This document shows positions 40,144-48,822 of a stretch of 64,000 bases of DNA, piece by piece (the stretch's first letter is position 1; each line of letters starts with the position of its first letter). Source of the DNA: Phenylobacterium sp. (lineage in GTDB: Bacteria > Pseudomonadota > Alphaproteobacteria > Caulobacterales > Caulobacteraceae); assembly GCF_030651185.1 (NCBI RefSeq), contig NZ_JAUSCJ010000012.1, positions 141,754 to 205,753 of the forward strand, written 5' to 3'. The translations under genes and the position numbers were made by a program. Below the pieces are notes generated by a model that saw only the letters and a list, made by a program, of their open reading frames with translations, was not told where the DNA came from and searched no databases.

Positions 40144-41009
40144 GCGGAGCGCTTTCTGGCCCAGGCCTGCATGGCGTTGATGACGAACAGCATCAGGAAC
40201 GAGGCGGCCAGCATCACCACCGCGATGGTCGCGGCGCCGGCATAGTCGTACTGCTCCAGCTCGATGATGATCAGCAGGGGCGCGATCTCGGACCTGTAGG
40301 GCATGTTTCCGGCGATGAAGATCACCGAGCCGTACTCCCCGATGCCGCGGGCGAAGGCCAGCGCGAAGCCGGTCAGCCAGGCCGGCGCCAAGGCCGGCAG
40401 GATGACCCGGATGATGGTGTCGAGGCGGTTCGCGCCCAGGCTGGCGGCGGCCTCCTCGACGTCGGCCGACAGATCACGCATCACCGGCTCGACGGTGCGG
40501 ACCACGAAGGGCAGGCCGATGAAGGTCAGGGCCACGACGACGCCGAGCGGGGTAAAGGCGATCTTCCAGCCCAGGGGGGCGACCAGGGACCCCACCCAGC
40601 CGTTCTCGGCATAGAGGGCGGCCAGGGCGATGCCGGCCACGGCGGTCGGCAGGGCGAAGGGCAGGTCGATGAGGGCGTTGATCACCCCCTTGCCGGGAAA
40701 CTCATAGCGAACCAGGGCCCAGGCGGTGACCAAGCCGAAGACTCCGTTGATCACGGCGGCGATGAAGGCCGCCCCGAAGGACAGGCGATAGGCGGCCAGG
40801 GCGCGCGCGTTGAAGGCGGCGTCCAGGAAGTCGGGGAAGCTCTGCTGGGTGGCCTTCAGGCCGACCGACAGCATCGGGATCAGCACGATGATGGACAATA
40901 GGGCGATGGTCACGCCCAGGCTTAGCGCGAACCCCGGGATCGCCGACCGGCGCCGGACAAACGGCCGGCGGGGCACGGCAGGCGCCGTCGTCAGGGCTTT
41001 GGCGGTCAT
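40140..41009 (-). CDS. cysT: Sulfate ABC transporter permease CysT
   Basis: A 289-residue permease (also named CysU) with six helices. EAA loop: [37 protein letters not shown] is conserved in the family. First gene of the operon. The gene for the periplasmic sulfate-binding protein, usually upstream, is not in the adjoining 200 bases and must be elsewhere. Confidence 0.95.
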   Translation of the reverse strand: MTAKALTTAPAVPRRPFVRRRSAIPGFALSLGVTIALLSIIVLIPMLSVGLKATQQSFPDFLDAAFNARALAAYRLSFGAAFIAAVINGVFGLVTAWALVRYEFPGKGVINALIDLPFALPTAVAGIALAALYAENGWVGSLVAPLGWKIAFTPLGVVVALTFIGLPFVVRTVEPVMRDLSADVEEAAASLGANRLDTIIRVILPALAPAWLTGFALAFARGIGEYGSVIFIAGNMPYRSEIAPLLIIIELEQYDYAGAATIAVVMLAASFLMLFVINAMQAWARKRSA

Positions 41010-41158
41010 GTCGCGCTCGGAGCCTCGGGATCACAAGGGCGCCGGACGCAGATTCAACTGCCGCATGGCGATGGGTGTGACTTAATTCCCAGTTACCCGA
41101 TCGACAATATAGAATTTCTAAGGCCGACTCCTGAAAGCCTGACCGACGCCCACGAGAA

Positions 41159-41188
41159 AGCCCCGCCCTCGGCAAAGAGGACGGGGCT
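41159..41188 (-). terminator. Intrinsic terminator of the RcnB-like gene
   Basis: Minus-strand stem AGCCCCGTCCTC / GAGGGCGGGGCT (one mismatch) with a six-base loop, followed by TTTCTCG. It lies 29 bases beyond the RcnB-like stop and upstream of cysT, which it insulates. Confidence 0.75.
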
Positions 41189-41216
41189 CCCGACACCTAC
41201 TAGGTGGGCTTGAAGC

Positions 41217-41651
41217 CTAGCGGCCGTATCCGTTGCTCAAGACCTGAACGATCAGGCCGGTGGCGATCGCGGCCAGCACGTAATCGTTGTCGGCGCGGAC
41301 CCAGCGATGGCCGCGGGGCGGGGCGCGCAGGCCGTAGCGACCGTAGTCGTTCACGTAGTAGTTCGAGCTGCGATAGTGGCTGGGCAGACGCTCGCCGCGA
41401 CGCCAGGCGTGGCCGCCGTGGCGGCGTTGCTCGCCGTAACCGTAGCCATGGCCCCGGCGATCGTCGCGACGGTCGTAGCGGTTGTCGCGGCGGTCATCCC
41501 GGCGGTCGTCATAGCGGTCGTCGTAGCGGTCGTTCTGGTAGCCTTGCTGATACTGGCCCTGATAGTCGCGCTGATACTGCGCCGGCTGAGCCATGGCGGC
41601 CGTGCCGCCCAGCAGGGAAAGAGCGAGAGCGGCGGCGATTGCGCGTTTCAT
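41217..41651 (-). CDS. RcnB-family periplasmic protein
   Basis: A 144-residue protein with a signal peptide ([18 protein letters not shown]). The mid-part is an Asp/Arg/Tyr-rich low-complexity run ([20 protein letters not shown]), then [39 protein letters not shown] and a C-terminal hydrophobic stretch. The R-G-E-x-L-P and W-V-x-x-x-x-D-x-x-L-x pattern marks the RcnB family, named for nickel/cobalt homeostasis in E. coli; metal binding here is not shown. Confidence 0.85.
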   Translation of the reverse strand: MKRAIAAALALSLLGGTAAMAQPAQYQRDYQGQYQQGYQNDRYDDRYDDRRDDRRDNRYDRRDDRRGHGYGYGEQRRHGGHAWRRGERLPSHYRSSNYYVNDYGRYGLRAPPRGHRWVRADNDYVLAAIATGLIVQVLSNGYGR

Positions 41652-41845
41652 GCGTGTCCTTTCGAGGAGCTTCGAACCGGCTGGCTCTCCGCGTTGTCCC
41701 CAAGATGCGACTCAGCCCCTGAACCCGTTTTGAACAGCTTTGGTCATCTCCCGTTCATCATGGCGGCGAGCACGGCTTGCTCACCGCAGGGACGCGCCCT
41801 ATGGTCCGCGCCGCTTCGCTCGGCGCGCTTTTGCTCGCCGCGCAA

Positions 41846-41920
41846 GGGCCGGTAGCTCAGTGGTAGAGCATTCGACTTTTAATCGAATGGTCGTGGGTTC
41901 GACCCCCACCCGGCCTACCA
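41846..41920 (+). tRNA. tRNA-Lys (anticodon UUU)
   Basis: A 75-base cloverleaf: acceptor GGGCCGG pairs with CCGGCCT (G-U at 1-72), D arm GCTC/GAGC, anticodon arm TTCGA-CTTTTAA-TCGAA with anticodon TTT, T arm GTGGG-TTCGACC-CCCAC, discriminator A and encoded CCA. Position 36 and loop context fit lysine. Confidence 0.97.
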
Positions 41921-41941
41921 ACATATCGCTGCATATGTTGG
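41918..41941 (+). terminator. Inverted repeat at the tRNA-Lys 3' end
   Basis: CCAACATAT / ATATGTTGG, a perfect 9-bp repeat with loop CGCTGC, begins inside the tRNA CCA. It could terminate or direct 3' processing of the tRNA transcript. No T-run follows. Confidence 0.4.
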
Positions 41942-41999
41942 ACACCCTCCCGGCCGCCCGGGCTTTTCAATCCGAACCTCCAAGCTCTACTATTGCGGC

Positions 42000-42587
42000 A
42001 TGCGCCCTGCCCTCCTCATCCTTCCGGTCCTGACCCTGCTGGCGGCCTGCACCACGGCGCCGGCTGACGGCTCGCCGGAGATTCAGACGCGCTCGGCGGC
42101 CAACCGCGAGAGCGTGCAGGGCGCGGTGGCCTCGCCCCTGCGCGACGTCAATGTGCTGCGGACCAAGATTCCCCAGGTTCTGCTGGACGCCATGGCCGAT
42201 CCCTACGCCCTGCCGGTCCCAGCCACCTGCACGCGGATCACCGCCCTGATCCTGCCGTTGAACGGGGCGCTGGGCGCTGACCTGGACGAGCCGCCGGTGA
42301 ACGAGGACGATCTGATGGTGCGCGGCCGAGGCGCGGCGCTGGGGGCGGTGGCGGGCGCCGCCTCGGACCTCATTCCGTTCCGGGGTTGGGTCCGCAAGCT
42401 ATCGGGCGCCGAGCGGCACGACAGCTTGGTCTCGGCGGCCATCGGCGCCGGCGCGGTGCGGCGGGCCTATCTGAAGGGCCTGGGAGAATCCCGCGGTTGC
42501 CACCTGCCGGCCCGGCCGTCTCACGATCTGGTGGACCGGCAAGAGCCCCTGCCCGAAACCCTCAAGCCCCGCTACCCGATCCGCTAA
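42000..42587 (+). CDS. Lipoprotein of unknown function
   Basis: A 195-residue protein with a lipoprotein signal ([14 protein letters not shown]; lipobox LAAC, lipidated Cys at residue 17). The mature region contains [20 protein letters not shown] and a glycine/alanine-rich helix ([21 protein letters not shown]), and ends in a proline-rich tail. No known domain. Stop overlaps the tgt stop by four bases on the opposite strand. Confidence 0.8.
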   Translation: MRPALLILPVLTLLAACTTAPADGSPEIQTRSAANRESVQGAVASPLRDVNVLRTKIPQVLLDAMADPYALPVPATCTRITALILPLNGALGADLDEPPVNEDDLMVRGRGAALGAVAGAASDLIPFRGWVRKLSGAERHDSLVSAAIGAGAVRRAYLKGLGESRGCHLPARPSHDLVDRQEPLPETLKPRYPIR

Positions 42588-43696
42588 GCGGCTTGCCGGC
42601 TCTTGAAGTCCCGGCGGAACTGTTCGAACCGGCCTTCGGAGATCGCCGCGCGCATCTGCCCCGTCAGGGCCTGGAAGAAGGCGATGTTGTGCCAGGAGAG
42701 CAGGACCTGGCCGAGAATCTCCTCGGACTTCACCAGGTGGTGCAGATAGGCCTTGGAATAGTGGCTCGAGGCCGGACAGGCGATGGTCTCGTCCAAGGGC
42801 GTGTCGTCCTCGGCGAAGCGGGCGTTCTTCAGATTGAGAGACCCTTCCCACGTCCAGGCCTGGCCATGGCGGCCTGAGCGGGTGGGCAGGACGCAATCGA
42901 ACATGTCGACGCCGCGGGCGACGGCCTCCACCAGGTCGATGGGCTTGCCCACCCCCATCAGGTAGCGCGGCCGGTCGGCGGGCAGCATGGACGGCGCATA
43001 GTCCAGCACCTCGCACATCGCCTCGTGCCCCTCGCCCACCGCCAGGCCGCCGAGGGCGTAGCCGTCGAAGCCGGTCTCGATGAGACGTTCAGCCGATTCC
43101 TTGCGCAGATGCTCGAAGGTGGAGCCCTGCTGGATGCCGAACAGGGCCTGGCGGTCGCGCGCGCCGAAGGCGGCCTTGGACCGTTGGCCCCAGCGCGCCG
43201 ACAGCAGCATGGCCTCCCGCGCGCGGTTCTCCTCCGCCGGCCAGGCGACGCACTCGTCCAGCTGCATGACGATGTCGGAGCCCAGCAGATCAGCCTGGAT
43301 CTCGATGGAGCGTTCGGGGGTCAGCACATGCTTGGAGCCGTCGATGTGGCTCTGGAAGGCCACCGACTGTTCGGTGACCTTGGCGATCTTCGAGAGGCTC
43401 ATCACCTGGAAGCCGCCGCTATCGGTGAGGATGGGTTTGTCCCAGCGCATGAAGTTGTGCAGGCCGCCCAGCCGCGCCACCCGCTCGCCGCCCGGCCGCA
43501 GCATCAGGTGATAGGTGTTGCCCAGGATGATGTCGGCGCCGGTCGAGGCCACCTGATCCACCGTCAGCGCCTTCACCGTGGCCGCCGTGCCCACCGGCAT
43601 GAAGGCCGGGGTGCGGATGTCGCCGCGGGCGGTCTTCAGCACGCCGGTGCGGGCCTTGCCGTCCGTGGCGGTGATCTCGAAGGGGAAGGCGCTCAA
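42584..43696 (-). CDS. tgt: tRNA-guanine transglycosylase, zinc site altered
   Basis: Exchanges guanine at wobble position 34 of GUN tRNAs for preQ1. The 370-residue protein keeps the active-site motifs [10 protein letters not shown], the aspartate nucleophile region ([18 protein letters not shown]), and family length. The zinc motif C-x-C-x2-C of canonical enzymes is reduced here to [18 protein letters not shown]: only the middle cysteine remains, while the histidine of LSWHN is kept. TTG start overlaps the queA stop. Confidence 0.93.
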   Translation of the reverse strand: MSAFPFEITATDGKARTGVLKTARGDIRTPAFMPVGTAATVKALTVDQVASTGADIILGNTYHLMLRPGGERVARLGGLHNFMRWDKPILTDSGGFQVMSLSKIAKVTEQSVAFQSHIDGSKHVLTPERSIEIQADLLGSDIVMQLDECVAWPAEENRAREAMLLSARWGQRSKAAFGARDRQALFGIQQGSTFEHLRKESAERLIETGFDGYALGGLAVGEGHEAMCEVLDYAPSMLPADRPRYLMGVGKPIDLVEAVARGVDMFDCVLPTRSGRHGQAWTWEGSLNLKNARFAEDDTPLDETIACPASSHYSKAYLHHLVKSEEILGQVLLSWHNIAFFQALTGQMRAAISEGRFEQFRRDFKSRQAA

Positions 43697-44763
43697 GGGT
43701 TGGCCCTCCAGAGCAGGCTAGCGTCGCCATAGGAATAGAACCGGTAGCCCGTGGCGATGGCGTGGGCGTAGGCGGCGCGCATGGTGTCGTGGCCCGCGAA
43801 GGCGCAGACCAGCATGAACAGGGTCGACTTGGGCAGGTGGAAGTTGGTCATCAGGCCGTCCACCGCGCGGAATCGGTAGCCCGGGGTGATGAAGATGGCG
43901 GTCTCGGCGGCGAAGGGGCGGACGACACCATCCTCCCCCGTCGCGCTTTCCAGCAACCGCAGCGAGGTGGTGCCAACGCAGACGATGCGGCCGCCGGCGG
44001 CCCGGGCGGCGTTGAGGCGGGCGGCGGTTTCCTCCGTCACTTCACCGTACTCGGCATGCATCCTGTGATCGGCCAGGTCGTCGGTCTTCACCGGCAGAAA
44101 GGTCCCGGCGCCGACGTGGAGGGTGACGAACGCGATGCCGACACCCCTGGCCTGCAGCCGCGCCATCAGCTCCGGCGTGAAGTGCAGTCCCGCGGTCGGC
44201 GCGGCCACCGAGCCGTCGTCACGGGCGTAGACGGTCTGGTAGTCGGCGCGATCCTGGGCGTCCTCCGCCCGCTTGGCGGCGATATAGGGCGGCAGGGGCA
44301 TGGCGCCGCGCTCGGCGATGGCGGCGTCGAGATCAGGGCCCATCAGGTCGAAGGACAGGGTCAGCTCGCCGCCCTCCCCTTTCTCGGTGATGGTGGCGTC
44401 CAGCACCCCCAGCAGGCAGGCGCGGTCGTTGGTCTCGCCGAAGGCGACGCGGTCGCCCACCGCAAGGCGCTTGCCGGGCTTCATGAAGGCCGTCCAGCGG
44501 CTGGGGGACAGACGCCGATGCAGGGTGGCCTCGCAGGCCTGCAGGTTTTCGTTCCGGTATCGCGTCCCCTTCAGGCGTGCATTGATCACCCGGGTGTCGT
44601 TCAGCACCAGGACATCGCCGGCCCGAAGCTGGTCGGGCAGGTCGGACACCGCGAGGTCAGTCAGCGGCGCCACCAACAGCATCCGAGCGGAATCCCGGGG
44701 GCTGACCGGTCGCAGGGCGATGTTGGCGTCGGGCAGATGGAAGTCGAAGTCGGCGAGTTGCAT
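43693..44763 (-). CDS. queA: S-adenosylmethionine:tRNA ribosyltransferase-isomerase
   Basis: Converts preQ1 in tRNA to epoxyqueuosine using the ribosyl moiety of SAM. The 356-residue protein has [17 protein letters not shown] at the start and [19 protein letters not shown] [29 protein letters not shown] and TSLRLLES motifs. Upstream of and overlapping tgt, so the two queuosine steps are co-expressed. Confidence 0.96.
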   Translation of the reverse strand: MQLADFDFHLPDANIALRPVSPRDSARMLLVAPLTDLAVSDLPDQLRAGDVLVLNDTRVINARLKGTRYRNENLQACEATLHRRLSPSRWTAFMKPGKRLAVGDRVAFGETNDRACLLGVLDATITEKGEGGELTLSFDLMGPDLDAAIAERGAMPLPPYIAAKRAEDAQDRADYQTVYARDDGSVAAPTAGLHFTPELMARLQARGVGIAFVTLHVGAGTFLPVKTDDLADHRMHAEYGEVTEETAARLNAARAAGGRIVCVGTTSLRLLESATGEDGVVRPFAAETAIFITPGYRFRAVDGLMTNFHLPKSTLFMLVCAFAGHDTMRAAYAHAIATGYRFYSYGDASLLWRANP

Positions 44764-44827
44764 GGCGAGGCGTGAAGGCCACGCGCGCCGCCACGCGTCA
44801 AGCGGCAGACCATGCTAGAGGCCGGAC

Positions 44828-45802
44828 ATGGGACTGTTTCGAATCGCCACCTCAGGCCTGCTGGCCGTGTTGATGTTCGCCGGGGGCCTGGTTTGCGCGG
44901 TTGCGTCTCTGATCGCGCAAGGCGGCCGGATCTCGGCCCGGGCTGACATCCTGGCCCATTTCGCGCCCTTCTGGCTGGCCGGCGCGGTGGTGGTGGTGGC
45001 CTATGCCCTGTTGCTGGCGCCGAGGGCGCTGCGGACCGTTTTTCTGACGGTGGGCGGGGTCGGGGTGATCGCCGCGAGCGCCCTGATCCTGCCCGAACTC
45101 AGCCGGCCGATGAGCCCGCGGGGGCCGGCCGACGCACCCGAACAATTGAAGCTGGTCCAGTTCAATGTCTGGGGCCGCAACGCCGATCTGGGCGACACCG
45201 CGCAGTGGATCGTGGCGCAGGACGCCGACATCGTGGTGATCGAGGAGGCTTCGCCGGCCATCCGCGACGCCATACTCGAGCGCCGGGCCTACCATGTGGT
45301 CTGCGGCGACTGCCAGGTGATGATCTTCAGCAAGTTGAAGCCGCTGGACAGCGGTGCGCCGGCGTCGCTTCCGGGCCTGCCACGGCCGCCCATCGCGCGG
45401 GGGACCTATCGCAACGCCGGCGGGACCTTCGTGGTGCTGGGCGCCCACTACACTTGGCCGACCCAAGGCTCGATCCAGCAGCAGCAGGGGCTGCGCCTGG
45501 CCTGGGCGCTGGACCACTATCCGAAGGACGCCATGATCCTGACCGGCGACTTCAACTCCACCCCGTGGTCCTTCTCGCGCCGTCGCGAGGATAAGCTGTT
45601 TGGGCTGGAGCGCCGGACCAAGGCGTTGTTCACGTGGCCAGCGGGGCCATTCTCCAGCCACGGCGTCAAGGTCCCCTTCCCCTTCCTGCCGATCGACCAC
45701 GTCTATGCCGGCAAGGATTGGCGGACCGTCAGCGTGAAGCGCGGACCCGGTCTGGGCTCGGACCACTATCCGGTGATCGTCACCTTGGCGCGGGTTCCCT
45801 AG
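44828..45802 (+). CDS. Membrane-anchored endonuclease/exonuclease/phosphatase family protein
   Basis: A 324-residue protein. Three hydrophobic N-terminal helices (residues about 5-95) are followed by an EEP fold: QFNVWGRN, the metal-binding Glu in VVIEEAS, LTGDFNSTPWS with catalytic Asp and Asn, and C-terminal GSDHYPVIVTL with the active-site Asp-His. Substrates of such proteins include nucleic acids, phosphoinositides or sphingomyelin; which applies here is unknown. The stop overlaps the convergent gene's stop. Confidence 0.88.
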   Translation: MGLFRIATSGLLAVLMFAGGLVCAVASLIAQGGRISARADILAHFAPFWLAGAVVVVAYALLLAPRALRTVFLTVGGVGVIAASALILPELSRPMSPRGPADAPEQLKLVQFNVWGRNADLGDTAQWIVAQDADIVVIEEASPAIRDAILERRAYHVVCGDCQVMIFSKLKPLDSGAPASLPGLPRPPIARGTYRNAGGTFVVLGAHYTWPTQGSIQQQQGLRLAWALDHYPKDAMILTGDFNSTPWSFSRRREDKLFGLERRTKALFTWPAGPFSSHGVKVPFPFLPIDHVYAGKDWRTVSVKRGPGLGSDHYPVIVTLARVP

Positions 45803-46251
45803 AGGGCGCGGCGAGCCTTGGCCAGGGCCCGCCCAGCGACGTCACGGTCAGTCTCGTAGCGTACCACCTCCTCGGCCTCGCGGGTTTCGAGGGCGGCGCG
45901 TTGGCGCGCGAGGTCGGCGGTCGCCTCGTCATGGGCGGCCTCAATATCGGCCAGAGCCCGCTCAGCTTCCTCCACCTTGCGCAGAGCCGCCTTGGAAGGC
46001 CCCCTGGGCTTGGGCGCCTTGGGCAGGGCCGCCGGCAGGGTGTGGCTCTTGGCGGGCCGGCGCAGCACTTCGCCGGGCTTGGCGAGCGCGGCCGCCGCCA
46101 GCTCCGGATCGTCGGTCTCGTAGGCCGCGCCGTTGGCGAAGAGGTCCTGGTGGGCCTCCCAGGCGGCCAGGGCCTTGGGCCGCGACGAGGCCGCCACGAC
46201 GTAGTCGGCCAGGCCGTCGGAGGTGACGAAGACCTTGAGCTTGGCGGCCAT
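45799..46251 (-). CDS. Hypothetical protein with coiled-coil
   Basis: A 150-residue basic protein. The first 65 residues (LKVFVTSDGLADYVVAASSR PKALAAWEAHQDLFANGAAY in sequence) look like a small alpha/beta domain; the remainder, from about residue 85, is a long Ala/Glu/Arg coiled coil (AALRKVEEAERALADIEAAH). No family recognised. Last gene of the ppi-ppi-HD operon, 10 bases after the HD gene stop. Confidence 0.7.
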   Translation of the reverse strand: MAAKLKVFVTSDGLADYVVAASSRPKALAAWEAHQDLFANGAAYETDDPELAAAALAKPGEVLRRPAKSHTLPAALPKAPKPRGPSKAALRKVEEAERALADIEAAHDEATADLARQRAALETREAEEVVRYETDRDVAGRALAKARRAL

Positions 46252-46261
46252 CTCGGCTCCC

Positions 46262-46815
46262 TCAAGCCAGGGAGGCGATCTCCCGGGCGATGTTGGCCCG
46301 CGCCACGTCCTCGAACAGGGCGCGGAAGGCCGGATCGGGATAGATAACCGGGGCGTCCAGGAAGTGTTGCATCACCTTGGCCCGACCGGCGCGCCAGGCC
46401 GCGTCCGGCACGTGGGCGTACTCCTCACGCACCTGATGGGCATAGGCGTCGTAGTCCAGGGGCGCGGCGGCCAGGATGGCCAGGTCGATGGAGACCAGGA
46501 TTTCGCCCAGGCGGTCCTCTTCCTCCACCAGGTGACCGGCGGTCAGGCGGATCAGCCGGGCCACCTCCTCGCGGGCGTGCAGCGAGACGTCGAGGTCGCG
46601 GAGATCGCGCTTGGCCATCTCCGCGCTCTTGGCCTCGTTGTCCGAGGCGGTCGGGTCGTAGACCGCGTCGTGCCACCAGATGGCGTAGGTCAGCACCTGG
46701 CGCTCGGAGTCCATCAGGTCGGGAACCTGGTCGAGCAGCGCCAGGCACTGCTCGATGTGGGTCCGCGTGTGGTAGCGCCTATGCGGTTGCGCGTAAGCCG
46801 CTTCCAGGTCGGGGG

Positions 46816-46819
<4 letters not shown>
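46262..46819 (-). CDS. HD-domain metal-dependent phosphohydrolase family protein
   Basis: A 185-residue protein. RRYHTRTHIEQCLALLDQ, AIWWHDAVYDP and the spaced Asp in SIDLAILAAAP form the metal-binding H...HD...D arrangement. Homologues are annotated as predicted metal-dependent HD phosphohydrolases. Start is GTG, overlapping the stop of the cyclophilin gene upstream (GTGA). Substrate unknown, likely a nucleotide. Confidence 0.88.
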
Positions 46820-47276
<457 letters not shown>

Positions 47277-47277
<1 letters not shown>

Positions 47278-48149
47278 TACTTCACCTCTGAGGGAATTCG
47301 AATTGCGCAGGCCGTGAAATCGGCCCCCATCTCGCCACGCACATTGGCGATCTCGGCCTTGAACCAGGCGCTCGCGGGGTCGATCACCCGAACCTTGGGG
47401 CGTTCGGCGGCGGGGATATCCGCCATTACGCGGACCTTCAACATCTTATCGGGATCTGTCACCGGTTCGCCGACCTTGATGGCGCGCACCGCGTCGAGGC
47501 CGGAGATCACCCGGCCGAAGGCGGTGTAGCGCTTTTCCAGCGACGGATAGGCCTGGCGCATCAGGAAGAACTGGCTGTTGGCGCTGGCCTCGGACTCCCC
47601 GCGCGCCATGCCGGCGACGCCCGGGCAATAGAGGCCCCAGCCGGAGATCTTGCCGTCCTTGGTCATGGGCATGAGCATCGAGCTCTGGGTCATGACCGGC
47701 AGCGATCCGACGAAGCCGATCTCGGCCACCGTCTGGTCGGCGACCTGAACGAAGGGGGTCTCGGGGCCGCGGCGGAAGGTGAACTCGGCGTCCATGTCGG
47801 GCTTGTCGGAACCGCCCTCGCCGGAGTCCTTCGGGTCGCCCGTCTGGGCCATGAAGGCGTCGATCACCCGGAAGAAGGTGCGGCCGTCATAGAGGCCAGA
47901 GCGGGTCAGTTCCTTGACCCGGGTCACGTGGTTCGGGGCGACCTGCGGGGTCAGCTCCACCAGGATGCGGCCCTTGGTGCTATCGATCACCAGGACGTTG
48001 TCGGGGTCGGGGGTGCGCCAGTCGGCGGGACCGGGCGCACCGGGCGCCGGGGGCGCGACGGGGGCGGCCGGCGCCTTGGCCTTGGGCGCGGCCAGGGCCG
48101 AGCCGGCGAGCGCCAGGACGGCGGAGGAGATCAGGAGGGTGCGGATCAT
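47277..48149 (-). CDS. Exported cyclophilin-type peptidyl-prolyl isomerase
   Basis: A 290-residue PPIase with a signal peptide (TLLISSAVLALAGSALA) and a proline/alanine-rich linker, so periplasmic. LYDGRTFFRVIDAFMAQTGD and FFLMRQAYPSLEKRYTAFG are cyclophilin motifs. Compared with the cytoplasmic copy the histidine of FHRV is replaced (FFRV). Followed by the second PPIase and an HD-domain gene. Confidence 0.92.
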
Positions 48150-48254
48150 GGCTCACTCCTAGCCGGGCCCGGCGAAGATCGCCACCCCGCGCGGGCAGGT
48201 TTGGGCGCCGCCTGCAGTTGTTCCCCAGACCCCAAAGATAGTTCGGAAGCCGAA

Positions 48255-48758
48255 CTACTTGGCGGCCGCCGCGACCTTGGAAAGCAGGGCTTCGCGGACG
48301 CCGGGGCTGACGAACTTGGTGACGTCGCCGCCGAGGATGGCGATTTCCTTGACCAGCTTGGAGGAGACCGCCTGGTGGCGGGGGTCGGCCATCAGGAACA
48401 CGGTCTCGATGTCGCGGTCGAGCTGTTGGTTCATGGCGGTCATCTGGAATTCGTATTCGAAGTCGGCCACGGCGCGCAGGCCGCGGACGATGATGCTGGC
48501 CCCGACCTCCTTGGCGAAGTGGATCAGCAGGCCCTCATAGGGCTGGACGACGATCTCGATGTCCTTGGGCAGGCCGGCGGCCAGGTCGCGCAGAATGGCG
48601 ACCCGTTCCTCAAGGGTGAACAGCGGCCCCTTGCCGGCGTTGATCGCCACCCCGATCACCAGCTTGTCGACCAGCTTCACGGCCCTGCCGATGATGTCGG
48701 TGTGGCCGTTGTGAATCGGGTCGAACGTCCCCGGATAGATCCCGACGCGGGTGGCCAT
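48255..48758 (-). CDS. coaD: Phosphopantetheine adenylyltransferase
   Basis: Catalyses the fourth step of coenzyme A synthesis (4'-phosphopantetheine plus ATP). The 167-residue protein has YPGTFDPIHNGHTDII with the nucleotidyltransferase H-x-G-H motif, VIVRGLRAVADFEYE and SSKLVKEIAILGGDV. The ATG at 48758 gives the normal length; the longer open frame is not used. Confidence 0.97.
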   Translation of the reverse strand: MATRVGIYPGTFDPIHNGHTDIIGRAVKLVDKLVIGVAINAGKGPLFTLEERVAILRDLAAGLPKDIEIVVQPYEGLLIHFAKEVGASIIVRGLRAVADFEYEFQMTAMNQQLDRDIETVFLMADPRHQAVSSKLVKEIAILGGDVTKFVSPGVREALLSKVAAAAK

Positions 48759-48780
48759 TCGCCTGTATCCCCCAACTATT

Positions 48781-48820
48781 CTTGCCTTCGGCTTTGGCCG
48801 GGCAAGCGATTGAAGGCAAG
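48781..48820 (-). terminator. Hairpin between gyrA and coaD
   Basis: Inverted repeat CTTGCCTTC / GAAGGCAAG with a 22-base spacer that can itself pair (GCTT...AAGC). It begins two bases beyond the gyrA stop. No T-run, so attenuation rather than full termination may apply. Confidence 0.4.
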
Positions 48821-48822
48821 CC

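Noticed and set aside
41460..41560. Direct repeats (GACGACCGCTATGAC type) suggesting a CRISPR or tandem repeat
   Set aside because: They encode the Asp/Arg/Tyr-rich low-complexity part of the RcnB-like protein; spacing follows codons and no spacers exist.
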